DNA of 23,298 bases from JANOYC01 sp031428675 (lineage in GTDB: Bacteria; Actinomycetota; Actinomycetes; Actinomycetales; Microbacteriaceae): NCBI GenBank assembly GCA_031428675.1, contig JANOYC010000156.1:1-23298 (forward strand), in the 5' to 3' direction. The translations under genes were made by a program, and so were the position numbers. Below are positions 1-6,242 of the stretch, in pieces. Below the pieces are notes generated by a model, which had not been told where the DNA came from, made no database searches, and saw only the letters and a program-made list of their open reading frames with translations. Position 1 is the stretch's first letter. The number at the start of each line of letters is the position of its first letter.

Positions 1-115
1 AGCGGTCGAGCCGCACATCGATGCTGGATGGCTGAACCATCTCGAGGTCGAGCGGGTGGAGTCCGATGCGCCCGGATTCGAGCTCGGCGCGAATGTCCCT
101 GTCCGAAAGAAGCAT
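1..115 (-). CDS. dcd: dCTP deaminase, N-terminal part (runs off the window)
   Basis: Reading the minus strand from the ATG at 113-115 gives 38 in-frame residues starting MLLSDRDIRAELESGRI and containing MVQPSSIDVRLDR. This is the conserved N-terminus of dCTP deaminase, which converts dCTP to dUTP (or to dUMP in bifunctional forms) in pyrimidine nucleotide supply in the cytoplasm. The PSSIDVRL segment is the family signature. The rest of the gene lies before position 1. It diverges from the tRNA-Gly gene with about 185 bp between them. That gap holds both promoters, and I see no further gene in it. The gene is chromosomal and lies outside the integrated element. Confidence 0.88.
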   Translation of the reverse strand, partial: MLLSDRDIRAELESGRIGLHPLDLEMVQPSSIDVRLDR

Positions 116-300
116 GGCGACAGCCTACCGATCGCCCTCCCGCGCTGGCCGCAAGAGTGCCCGCTCGGGACAACAGTGCCCGCGCGCGCACGCCCTCTCG
201 TCCCGAACAGTCCCTCTCGCACGCTGTGGCGCCCGCCGCGCCCCGGGCACGAGCCCACCGCGTTACGATGGATGCCGTGCCGCCCCCCGAGGACGGCCTC

Positions 301-371
301 GCGGATGTAGTTCAATGGCAGAACTTCAGCTTCCCAAGCTGATAGCGCGGGTTCGATTCCCGTCATCCGCT
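301..371 (+). tRNA. tRNA-Gly(CCC), integration target of the element
   Basis: The sequence folds as a cloverleaf. The acceptor stem is GCGGATG (301-307) with CATCCGC (364-370). The anticodon stem is TCAGC (326-330) with GCTGA (338-342), around the loop TTCCCAA with anticodon CCC at 333-335. The T arm carries GGTTCGATTCC. No CCA is encoded. The 3' half from 330 is duplicated at 7882-7924, so the tRNA was the attachment site of the neighbouring element. The integrated copy restores a complete tRNA. A TACGAT at 264-269 could be the -10 box, but no good -35 is visible. Confidence 0.97.
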
Positions 372-372
372 C
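330..372 (+). repeat. attL: 43-bp direct repeat inside tRNA-Gly
   Basis: Identical to 7882-7924 over 43 bp. Identity starts at the last base of the 5' anticodon stem, so it runs from the anticodon loop through the T arm and acceptor 3' strand to one base past the discriminator. Before 330 and after 372 the two copies differ at once. Strand exchange in or near the anticodon loop fits the known habit of many tyrosine integrases. Confidence 0.93.
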
Positions 373-373
373 T

Positions 374-420
374 GAGTGCAAAACCCCGGAATAGCAGGGA
401 TCCGGGGGGATAACCGCACT
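374..420 (+). other. Two-tier stem-loop just inside the element, after the tRNA
   Basis: Outer arms GAGTGC (374-379) and GCACTC (415-420) enclose inner arms CCCCGGA (384-390) and TCCGGGG (401-407), with a 10-nt loop. No T run follows. It could end or process the tRNA transcript on the element side, or be part of the att architecture. The function is inferred only. Confidence 0.45.
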
Positions 421-445
421 CTCAGTGAAGGCGAGCTAAGCCCCC

Positions 446-466
446 TTCGTGGACTCCCGTGGACTC
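446..466 (+). promoter_or_regulatory. Putative integrase arm-type sites, left end
   Basis: Two copies of CGTGGACTC start at 448 and 458, exactly 10 bp (one helical turn) apart. The same 21-bp block recurs at 7742-7762, inside the other end of the element and in the same orientation. Phased direct repeats flanking an att core at moderate distance are what arm-type sites of tyrosine integrases look like. The left block is 73 bp inside the core repeat. Confidence 0.6.
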
Positions 467-490
467 ACGGGCGAAAATGAAGGGCTCACC

Positions 491-625
491 GTGGCTCAAA
501 ACACCCTCACTCTCATCGATCTGATCGATGCCTACGCCGCCGCAGTCTCGCCCCGGGCCGACGCATTCCCTCGACTGACCGCACTTCGCGGGCGTGTGCT
601 CGAGGTGCTCGAGGTGACCGCGTGA
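491..625 (+). CDS. Small protein (44 aa) coupled to the integrase
   Basis: An open frame from GTG 491 to TGA 623-625 encodes 44 residues beginning MAQNTLTLIDLIDAYAAAV and ending LRGRVLEVLEVTA. The stop overlaps the GTG start of the integrase (GTGA at 622-625), so the two are probably translationally coupled. A purine-rich GAAGGG about 6 nt upstream could serve as ribosome binding site. The predicted product is mostly helical, with no cysteine and no membrane segment. I do not recognise a family. Its place, between the attachment site and int, is where small integrase partners or regulators of directionality are found in other elements. The excisionase-like candidate lies elsewhere (2969-3175), so any accessory role here is speculation. 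Confidence 0.55.
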   Translation: MAQNTLTLIDLIDAYAAAVSPRADAFPRLTALRGRVLEVLEVTA

Positions 626-1986
626 CCCGGCGGCAAGCACCCCGGCGGACGCCAGGCGCGCTCGGCACAGTAGAGCTGCTGCCATCCGGGAGGTGGCGCG
701 CGTTCTACAGACGGGATGGCGTGAAGTTCACCGCACCGCGCACGTTCGCGACCAAGAATGATGCTCACTCGTGGCTAGCCACTGAGAGGGCAGACCGGGC
801 CCGGGGAAGCTGGCGGGATCCGCGAGCCGGCCGGGTGACCCTGGTCGACTACGCGCGCACCTGGATGGACTCGAGACCCGACCTCAGCCCCCGCACCCGC
901 GACACATACCAGCGATCGCTCGACCGATGGGTGCTCCCCCGGATCGGCGTCGGCCGGGGTGTCGAGCTCGGCGCAGTGAACGTCGGTGAGCTGACCCCGG
1001 CCGTGGTGCGCACCTGGTACGCGGCCGTGTTTGCGACTGCCAGAGAGACCTCCGCCACCCGGCAAGCGCGTGAGCTCGAGCGGCGGGAGCATCCCGCCCG
1101 AGCCTGGGCGCGCTCGCGCGGACTGCCGGTATCGACCACCGGACGGCTGGGCCCCGACGTGCAGGCTCAGTGGCGTGCTGCCGGGTCCCCGACCGGCGGC
1201 AGCGCGACTGTCCGTCCGGTGGTGCCAGCGGAGAGCGCCGGCCGGACGGCCGCCGCGCAGGCATACCGGATACTGCGCACGATCCTCAACACGGCCGTGC
1301 AGGATGAACTGCTGCTGTCGAACCCGTGCCAGATCACCAATGCCGGCGTGGTCCACCATCGCGAACGGACGACGGCGAACCCGGCAGAAGTGGCGCAGCT
1401 CGCTGCCCTGATGCCGGCCCGATTCTCCGCCGCGGTCGTCGTCGCTGCCTGGTCCGGGCTCCGGTACGGAGAGCTGTTCGCGATCGCGCGCCGGCACGTC
1501 GACCTGACCGCGGGCACGCTGCGGGTGGAGCGCGCCCTTGTCTGTGTTCCCGGGCAGCCCATCGTGTTCGGCAAGACCAAGACCGTGAAGAGCAACCGCG
1601 TCGTGCACTTGCCCGCGTTCGTGGTCGACGCATTGAGAGCGCACCTGGGGGACCACGTACCTGCCGGCCCGGATGCTCTCGTGTTCGCCACGGAGGACGG
1701 CTCACCGGTCAGCAGCCTGCGGTTATCGTTCCTGTTCCGGCGGGCCCGGAAGGTGATCGACCGGGACGACCTGACCTGGCACGACCTCCGGCACACCGGG
1801 GCGACCCTCGCCTACCGGGCCGGCGCAAGCCTGCCCGAGGTGCAAGCCCGACTCGGCCACTCCACCATGCGAGCAGCCGCGATCTACGCGCACAGCGCCG
1901 ATGATTCAGACCGCATCCTGGCCGATCGGCTCGATGCGATGTACGCCGGCCCGAGCAGCGGGCAGCCGGCGCTCTATGCGGTCTGA
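622..1986 (+). CDS. int: Tyrosine-type site-specific integrase
   Basis: This is a 454-aa tyrosine recombinase that would integrate and excise the element at tRNA-Gly. Residues about 14-55 form an AP2-like arm-binding domain (GTVELLPSGRWRAFYRRDG). A SAM-like core-binding domain follows at about 73-235. The catalytic domain carries R281 in SGLRYGEL, a lysine in KTKTVKSNR (318-323), H387 and R390 in HDLRH, H413 in LGHS, and the nucleophile Y422 in AAIYAHS. All catalytic positions are present. Unusually, the core-binding domain carries about 65 extra residues (about 140-207), rich in R, A, G and P, which makes the protein longer than the usual 380-400 aa. The start is GTG at 622, overlapping the stop of the small upstream ORF. 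The position beside attL supports its role. Confidence 0.93.
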   Translation: MTRRQAPRRTPGALGTVELLPSGRWRAFYRRDGVKFTAPRTFATKNDAHSWLATERADRARGSWRDPRAGRVTLVDYARTWMDSRPDLSPRTRDTYQRSLDRWVLPRIGVGRGVELGAVNVGELTPAVVRTWYAAVFATARETSATRQARELERREHPARAWARSRGLPVSTTGRLGPDVQAQWRAAGSPTGGSATVRPVVPAESAGRTAAAQAYRILRTILNTAVQDELLLSNPCQITNAGVVHHRERTTANPAEVAQLAALMPARFSAAVVVAAWSGLRYGELFAIARRHVDLTAGTLRVERALVCVPGQPIVFGKTKTVKSNRVVHLPAFVVDALRAHLGDHVPAGPDALVFATEDGSPVSSLRLSFLFRRARKVIDRDDLTWHDLRHTGATLAYRAGASLPEVQARLGHSTMRAAAIYAHSADDSDRILADRLDAMYAGPSSGQPALYAV

Positions 1987-2005
1987 CCCGTGCGCGCGGT
2001 CTTAA

Positions 2006-2033
2006 TCGGGTTACGTGAGTTACAGAGGTAACC
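2006..2033. promoter_or_regulatory. GTAAC repeat cluster and inverted repeat after int
   Basis: On the minus strand GTAACTCAC and GTAACCCGA follow each other with a 9-bp period (starts at 2023 and 2014). An inverted GGTTAC (2009-2014) / GTAACC (2028-2033) pair spans the same place. The 10-mer GTAACTCACG recurs at 5494-5503 on the plus strand. The cluster lies in the 183-bp gap between int and the membrane protein gene, where an operator or an excisionase or replication-protein site would be plausible. Confidence 0.45.
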
Positions 2034-2169
2034 CCGACCGCCGCGCGGCGTCATGAATTGGCACGACACGGCGGCGAATTGATGAATGCCGGCCCAATGT
2101 CGGTGGGCCATGGGATGCTCGCCCTCATTACGCCGAACGGCGTTAACCACCAGCGACGAGAGTCAGAGC

Positions 2170-2811
2170 ATGGCAGAAGCTGCCCCGCAGGTCCGCGACA
2201 TCGTGCGCGCACAGCCGGCATTCTTCGCGGTCGCCGTGCTTGCTCTCGGCCTGCTATTGGCTCGCCCAGTGTGGGTATGCATCCGCCATGGTCGACACGC
2301 GGCCGTGCGCCTCGAGGCATCGGGAAATGCTCACCCGTTCTCGATCCTCGACAGGGGCAGCATCTTCGTTCGCGCGCGTGAGATGGCGGACTGGATCCGC
2401 ACGCTAGTCGTGCGCGAAGAGCACGCCCTCGCGAATGCAGCCGATCTGCTGTTCATCCAGCGGATGAGTCCCCGCTTTGCCGGCATCCGCCCGGGGGATG
2501 GCACTCACGCTCAAGCGCTCGCCCTGGTGTCGACGGCTCGTCGCCAGATCGCCCGCCTACCGCAGGACCACACCCCGGCCGCGCACGCGCTCGAGGCCGA
2601 CCTGCTCGAGTACCTGCGAGCCGCCGAGCTACTCGCCCTGGTGACAGACACCGCGCCTCCCGCAGTAATTGACCCTGCCCCGGCGGTGGTGCATTGCGCA
2701 CCTGACGGGCGCGAAGATTCGACGCAGGACCGAGGCTCGCCCACGCCGGCCCCGGATGTTTGTCAGTTGGTCGTCTCGCCGCGGGCACCGGGTGCGGTCG
2801 TGTCTGCCTAG
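2170..2811 (+). CDS. Small membrane protein of unknown function
   Basis: I chose the ATG at 2170, which gives 213 aa and begins MAEAAPQVRDIVRAQPAFF. The longer frame from 2086 has no hydrophobic or conserved N-terminal extension. Residues about 16-36 (from PAFFAVAVLALGLLLARPVWV) form a single membrane segment. A soluble, largely helical region of about 175 residues follows (about 50-160 rich in A, L, R and E), with a low-complexity tail. I do not recognise a family. Small membrane proteins between int and xis are common in actinomycete integrative elements, sometimes linked to plasmid spread (Spd), but no sequence signature places this one there. The ribosome binding site is weak. Confidence 0.6.
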   Translation: MAEAAPQVRDIVRAQPAFFAVAVLALGLLLARPVWVCIRHGRHAAVRLEASGNAHPFSILDRGSIFVRAREMADWIRTLVVREEHALANAADLLFIQRMSPRFAGIRPGDGTHAQALALVSTARRQIARLPQDHTPAAHALEADLLEYLRAAELLALVTDTAPPAVIDPAPAVVHCAPDGREDSTQDRGSPTPAPDVCQLVVSPRAPGAVVSA

Positions 2812-2968
2812 AACCTGGCGACGCGAATCGATGCGTGCTCTCCGTTCAAAACGGTGAGCCCGCGCACGCTGACGGCTCACGCCCGTCGCTAGGCAGACCC
2901 GGTTTCACCACTGCGCAGCGCATCCGCGCAGCCCCTGCGGGCTCACCGTTCCTCGAATGGAGAGCACC

Positions 2969-3175
2969 ATGACACATCCCATCCCCCCGCAACTGCTGAC
3001 CTTTGACGAAGTGGCGCAGATCGCAGCGATCACCCCGCGTCTGGTGCGCACGCTCGTGCAGACGCGCCGGCTCCCGTCCGTGAAAGTCGGCCGCAACGTC
3101 CGCGTGCGCGCCGATGACCTCGCATTGTTCATCGCGGCCAATACCCGCACCGCTGTGCAGGAGATGAACCGGTGA
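2969..3175 (+). CDS. Excisionase-like helix-turn-helix protein
   Basis: This is a 68-aa protein with a MerR-like winged HTH of the excisionase/helix_turn_helix_17 type: LLTFDEVAQIAAITPRLV (about 9-26), then TRRLPSVKVGRNVRVRADDL (about 32-51), in which the R-LPSVKVG-RNVRV stretch is the typical DNA-binding wing. Proteins of this kind act as recombination directionality factors that turn an integrase towards excision, or as small regulators. I chose ATG 2969 rather than ATG 2957, because GGAGAG at 2959-2964 is well spaced before 2969. The TGA overlaps the GTG of the next gene (GTGA, 3172-3175). The 157-bp upstream gap carries CGGTGAGCCC (2852-2861), GGCTCAC (2874-2880) and GGGCTCACCG (2939-2948), possible operator halves. 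It is followed by the replication genes, as in AICEs. Confidence 0.8.
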   Translation: MTHPIPPQLLTFDEVAQIAAITPRLVRTLVQTRRLPSVKVGRNVRVRADDLALFIAANTRTAVQEMNR

Positions 3176-3516
3176 GCCAGCCCGAAGACCTGCACAGCGT
3201 GTTCGACAATCTGCTCGGCCCGGGCCCCGGCGTCATGCCGAACCCGCTGCGGCTCGCACTGCACGGGCAGAACGCCCCACTTTGTGCGCAGTACGTGTTC
3301 ATGCTGTTGCACGCGCTGCCGCGACAGGTGGCCCGATATCCGCGGAGTGCGGAATTCCGCAACGCGGCACGCGCTCATTGGGCGACACAGCCGCGGTACT
3401 ACCTCGAGGCGACTCGCACCGACGTCGAGGCCGGCCTGCGGTTCCTCGCGCGAGAGGGAATGCTGCCGACGTGGGTCGAGATCCGAGAGGTGCATCCGGA
3501 TGCCGACGCTCGATGA
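3172..3516 (+). CDS. Hypothetical protein between xis and prim-pol
   Basis: This is a 114-aa soluble protein starting at a GTG that overlaps the xis stop, and its own end overlaps the prim-pol start by 17 bp. It is therefore embedded in a coupled xis/unknown/prim-pol run. The sequence has no cysteine cluster, no membrane segment and no motif I recognise. It contains a helical stretch around LCAQYVFMLLHALPRQVARYP (about 38-58) and an acidic C-terminus. The tight packing suggests a real gene tied to replication or its control, but no function is proposed. Confidence 0.65.
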   Translation: MSQPEDLHSVFDNLLGPGPGVMPNPLRLALHGQNAPLCAQYVFMLLHALPRQVARYPRSAEFRNAARAHWATQPRYYLEATRTDVEAGLRFLAREGMLPTWVEIREVHPDADAR

Positions 3517-4243
3517 TGCGCTCGCGCTCGCGCGGGCGGGGTGGGCGATCATCCCGCTCCGCGGGAAGATCCCCCTCACGGCTCACGGGGTGAAGGACGC
3601 CAGCACCGATCCGGCGCAGATCCGGCGGTGGTGGGGAAGCGCGCAACACAACGTCGGTGCCCGCGTGCCGGCGACATTGGTGGTGCTCGACATCGATCCG
3701 CAGAACGGCGGGAGTCTGGCGCAGCTCGAGACAGCGATCGCGGGACCGATGCCGGCAACGCTCACGGTTCACTCGGGGCGAGGTACCGGCGGTCAACACC
3801 GGTACCACCTGCACCCCGGCGGAGTGCTCACCTCGACACGTTTGCCGGGAGGCATCGATGTGAAGACCGACCGCGGGTACTGCGTGATGCCCCCGAGCCG
3901 ACACCCGGCAACCGGCCTGCCCTATCGATGGGAGGAGCGGGAGCCCGTGGCACTGCCCGCGGCAATGGTTAACCTGCTGCGTCCCCCTGTCGCTGTAGCC
4001 CGACCGGAGCAGACACCAGCGCCTGGCCGCATCTCGGTGCGAGCCCTGCACCTGGCGCAGTTCGTTCAGCAGCTACCGGAGGGCAAGCGCAACGCCGGCC
4101 TATTTTGGGCGGCCTGCCAGGCTGTCCGGGACCGCCACCCCGCCGAGACATTCGACCTGCTCGAGGTCGCGGCGGTCGCGGCGGGGCTCACCGAGACCGA
4201 GGCGCGGCGGACGATCCAGTCCGCCGTGCGGAGCGAGAAGTGA
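3500..4243 (+). CDS. Bifunctional DNA primase/polymerase (prim-pol)
   Basis: This is a 247-aa archaeo-eukaryotic-type prim-pol that would prime and extend DNA during element replication. Starting at ATG 3500 (GAGAGG upstream), residues 1-150 carry the family pattern: WAIIPLRGKIPLTAHGVKDAS (15-35), the metal-binding LDID (D64, D66), SGRGTGGQHRYH with H100, and GIDVKTDRGYCVMPPSRHP (118-136) with D120 and K122. The C-terminal third (about 200-245, EGKRNAGLFWAACQAV) is the small helical region usual in AICE-type prim-pols. It is on the short side for a stand-alone member. The stop overlaps the GTG at 4240 that opens the DUF3631 reading frame, so primase and helicase-like ATPase were made as a coupled pair. 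Confidence 0.9.
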   Translation: MPTLDDALALARAGWAIIPLRGKIPLTAHGVKDASTDPAQIRRWWGSAQHNVGARVPATLVVLDIDPQNGGSLAQLETAIAGPMPATLTVHSGRGTGGQHRYHLHPGGVLTSTRLPGGIDVKTDRGYCVMPPSRHPATGLPYRWEEREPVALPAAMVNLLRPPVAVARPEQTPAPGRISVRALHLAQFVQQLPEGKRNAGLFWAACQAVRDRHPAETFDLLEVAAVAAGLTETEARRTIQSAVRSEK

Positions 4244-4383
4244 GCAGCGTGCCTATCGTGCCGGCGGCACCAACCGGTGCCGATCTGCTCGATAAGGTGA
4301 CCGCGTGGCTGGCCCGATTCGTGGCCTACCCGACGCGCACGCGCTTCACGCGCACGCGCTGTGGATCCTGCACACTCACGTGA
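4240..4383 (+). pseudogene. N-terminal fragment of the DUF3631 ATPase gene (before a frameshift)
   Basis: GTG 4240 overlaps the prim-pol stop (GTGA) and opens a 47-aa frame. Its part from GADLLDKVTAWLARFVAYP is the conserved N-terminus of DUF3631 proteins. After this point the expected continuation (DAHALHAHALWILHTH) lies in the frame one base back (-1), while this frame runs into TGA at 4381-4383. The break is at about 4329-4332, where one missing base would restore a single ORF of about 390 aa. Directly downstream is a 13-bp direct repeat with a 15-bp period (4333-4345 and 4348-4360). A true mutation, a sequencing error or recoding are all possible. Confidence 0.65.
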
Positions 4384-5414
4384 TCGAAGCATTCGAGAAC
4401 AGCCCGCGAATCGCGTTCCTCTCGCCGGAGCCAGGCAGCGGAAAGTCACGCGCGCTCGAGGTGACCGCACCCCTGGTGCGAGATCCCATCCCGGTGGTGA
4501 ACGTGTCGGTGGCCTACCTGTTCCGGCGGATCTCGGTCGAGGAGGGGCACCCCCTGCCGGCCGTACTGCTGGATGAGGCGGACGCGGTGTTCATGGCGAA
4601 GGCAAGTGAATCGAGCGAAGAGCTGCGGGGACTGCTCAACAGCGGCTACCGCCGCGGTGCGTACGTCGGTCGGGCTGTCATTCGGGGCAAGGAGGTGAGC
4701 ACTGAGGAGTGGGCGTCGTTCTGCCCGGTCGCTCTCGCGGGACTCGGCGACCTGCCCGATACGCTTATGACCCGAGCCGTGGTCGTCAGAATGCGACGGC
4801 GCAGCCAGAGCGAGCCCATCGAGCCCTACCGCACCCGGCAGTATGAAACGGAGGGGCACTCGCTCCGCGACGCAATAGCCCGGTGGGCTGATGTGCACCG
4901 GCCTCAGCTCGAGGGTGCCTGGCCTCTGCTACCGGTCGGGATCTCGGACCGTAATGCCGACGTGTGGGAGCCGTTAATCGCGGTGGCCGACGCAGCTGGT
5001 GGTGACGCGTGGCCGGCACGTGCTCGAGCCAGTGCACTGTTCATGGTTGACGAGCAGAGCCACCGTCCGGCGACGCTCGGCATTCAGTTGCTGGCCGATA
5101 TCCGCACCGCCATGGCCGATCATCATGCGGTCACCACGCGGGATCTGCTCGAGGTGCTGTGCTCGATGGAGACTGCGCCGTGGGGCACTCTCCTGAAAGG
5201 CAACCGGATCGACGGTCGGTGGATCGCCCGTCAGCTCGCGAAGTTCGACGTGTCGACGAACAACACCGTGCGCGTCGGGTCGACCGTGGCGAAGGGATAT
5301 ACGTGGGCTCATCTGGCGGATGCGTGGTCTCGGTACCTCCCGCCCGAAGAACGCCAGCCGCCCGCACCTGACCGTGATCTGGTCGCGCAGCTGGAGGAGG
5401 ATGAGCCGTTCTAG
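4305..5414 (+). CDS. DUF3631 domain ATPase, replication helicase-like (main part, 5' end frameshifted)
   Basis: The frame carries a P-loop ATPase of the DUF3631 group that accompanies prim-pol genes in actinomycete elements and probably unwinds or remodels DNA at the origin. Walker A is PEPGSGKS (about 41-48), Walker B AVLLDEADAVF (about 86-96), and a sensor-like stretch GLGDLPDTLMTRAVVVRM follows. The C-terminal half holds the DUF3631 region, ending in an acidic tail (LVAQLEEDEPF). The frame can open at GTG 4305. However, the conserved N-terminal helix is encoded upstream in another frame (4240-4383), so this is most likely the larger part of a frameshifted gene of about 390 aa. All ATPase motifs lie in this part. 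Whether translation restarts at 4305 (AAGGTGA just upstream) is unknown. Confidence 0.8.
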   Translation: MAGPIRGLPDAHALHAHALWILHTHVIEAFENSPRIAFLSPEPGSGKSRALEVTAPLVRDPIPVVNVSVAYLFRRISVEEGHPLPAVLLDEADAVFMAKASESSEELRGLLNSGYRRGAYVGRAVIRGKEVSTEEWASFCPVALAGLGDLPDTLMTRAVVVRMRRRSQSEPIEPYRTRQYETEGHSLRDAIARWADVHRPQLEGAWPLLPVGISDRNADVWEPLIAVADAAGGDAWPARARASALFMVDEQSHRPATLGIQLLADIRTAMADHHAVTTRDLLEVLCSMETAPWGTLLKGNRIDGRWIARQLAKFDVSTNNTVRVGSTVAKGYTWAHLADAWSRYLPPEERQPPAPDRDLVAQLEEDEPF

Positions 5415-5430
5415 TCCGCCGAGCCAGTTG

Positions 5431-5467
5431 CGCAGTCTGGTGTCAGCTCACCTGACACCAGACTGCG
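5431..5467. other. Perfect 16-bp hairpin after the replication genes
   Basis: CGCAGTCTGGTGTCAG (5431-5446) and its exact reverse complement (5452-5467) flank a 5-nt loop. It starts 17 bp after the DUF3631 stop. No T tract follows on either strand, so it is not a canonical intrinsic terminator. It could be a terminator-like end or an origin structure. Confidence 0.6.
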
Positions 5468-5475
5468 GGCCGGGT

Positions 5476-5503
5476 GTAACCGGAGTAACCCAGGTAACTC
5501 ACG
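5476..5503 (+). repeat. Three tandem 9-bp GTAAC repeats
   Basis: GTAACCGGA, GTAACCCAG and GTAACTCAC follow one another with an exact 9-bp period from 5476. They start 9 bp after the 16-bp hairpin. The last unit plus the next G matches the reverse-strand GTAACTCACG at 2014-2023. TAACTCACG also occurs at 7715-7723. This is iteron- or operator-like. The binding protein is unknown. Confidence 0.5.
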
Positions 5504-5789
5504 CCCAGGGGTAGAGACAGGGCACCTGCTCGCCCCCCGTTCGCGCGGGAGCTTTTGAGAAGTGGCTCGTACCTCCGCCTGGGGGCAGCACGGAATTCTC
5601 TCTCCGCCGTGGTGGCCGGCGGGTCAGACACCGCTCGAGCAGCGTGCAGACGTGGTCTTTTTTAGTCTCGCCTAGCCCGGAAACCCACGCGCAGCCCTGT
5701 CCATTTTCTCCCAAACGTAACGCAAAAACCCCAGAAGATTCAGGATTCGGCGAGAAAGTGAAGGATCACTCGGGAGCGTGACGGATGCC

Positions 5790-6242
5790 CTACGGCCCTG
5801 CCCCAGGCAGCACAAAGCTGCGACCCCGTCGTGGGGTCGCCTGGTCGAATGCTACCCCACGACGCGTCGTTCGGGCGGGACTGTCCTGCTCACCTCGTGT
5901 TGCTGACGTTCGCGAACGGCCAGCCCGTGACGAGCGGAGGCGTTCAGCGATCCGTGTCGACCAGCTCGTGGCGGGTTCGACCCATGCGACGAGCCCACGA
6001 GGGGATTGGGTCCACGGGCCGGCGATCCGGTAGTGCGCGCTGGCAAGCATCGATTCGACACGTATCGTGCTCATGGCGTCGATGGGATCTAGGGGGAGGA
6101 CCACCGGGCCGGCGAGGGGTCCAGTGTGTCGCTGGCCGGACGCTGCGGACCATTCGACCCAGACGACCCCGCCGGGGAGGGGGTCTCCGCTCTCATCGCG
6201 AAGCAGAACGGACACGTAGCGGTCGCGGGGGTGTGCGGTCAT
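5790..6242 (-). CDS. Hypothetical protein coupled to the second recombinase
   Basis: This is a 150-aa frame whose ATG (6240-6242) overlaps the stop of the upstream recombinase (ATGA, 6239-6242), which strongly suggests translational coupling. Residues 1-98 (VSVLLRDESGDPLPGGVVWVEW and following) look like a compact beta-rich domain. The last 50 residues are arginine-rich and low in complexity, and may be out-of-family read-through. A hairpin lies inside that part (5820-5840), so the original end may have been earlier. No family is recognised. Its position suggests an accessory factor of the second recombinase, but nothing in the sequence proves it. Confidence 0.5.
   Translation of the reverse strand: MTAHPRDRYVSVLLRDESGDPLPGGVVWVEWSAASGQRHTGPLAGPVVLPLDPIDAMSTIRVESMLASAHYRIAGPWTQSPRGLVAWVEPATSWSTRIAERLRSSRAGRSRTSATRGEQDSPARTTRRGVAFDQATPRRGRSFVLPGAGP
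5820..5840 (-). terminator. Hairpin near the 3' end of the recombinase pair
   Basis: GCGACCCC (5820-5827) and GGGGTCGC (5833-5840) form an 8-bp stem with a 5-nt loop. Read on the minus strand it lies near the end of the coupled pair, but it has only a short CTTTG downstream and sits inside the annotated frame. A weak terminator is possible. Confidence 0.35.

Larger units (their letters stand above)
5415..5789. other. 375-bp convergent intergenic region of the element
   Basis: This region lies between the plus-strand replication genes and the convergent minus-strand recombinase pair. It holds a 16-bp hairpin and a tandem GTAAC repeat (listed separately), followed by sequence without a convincing gene. 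It includes a T6 tract at about 5659-5664. A 71-aa minus-strand frame (5499-5714) has no recognisable features and is not called. A replication origin or a bidirectional terminator would fit here. Confidence 0.4.

Noticed and set aside
775..1656. Long minus-strand frame opposite int
   Set aside because: Opposite-strand shadow of the integrase gene in GC-rich DNA, with no recognisable protein features.
4329..4365. Programmed -1 frameshifting as the cause of the split DUF3631 gene
   Set aside because: The shift point (TAC CCG) has no X XXY YYZ slippery heptamer, so recoding is not supported. Kept only as a remote alternative.
5499..5714. 71-aa minus-strand frame in the convergent gap
   Set aside because: No motif, a weak ribosome binding site, and it overlaps the hairpin-downstream region. 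Composition does not clearly look like a protein.
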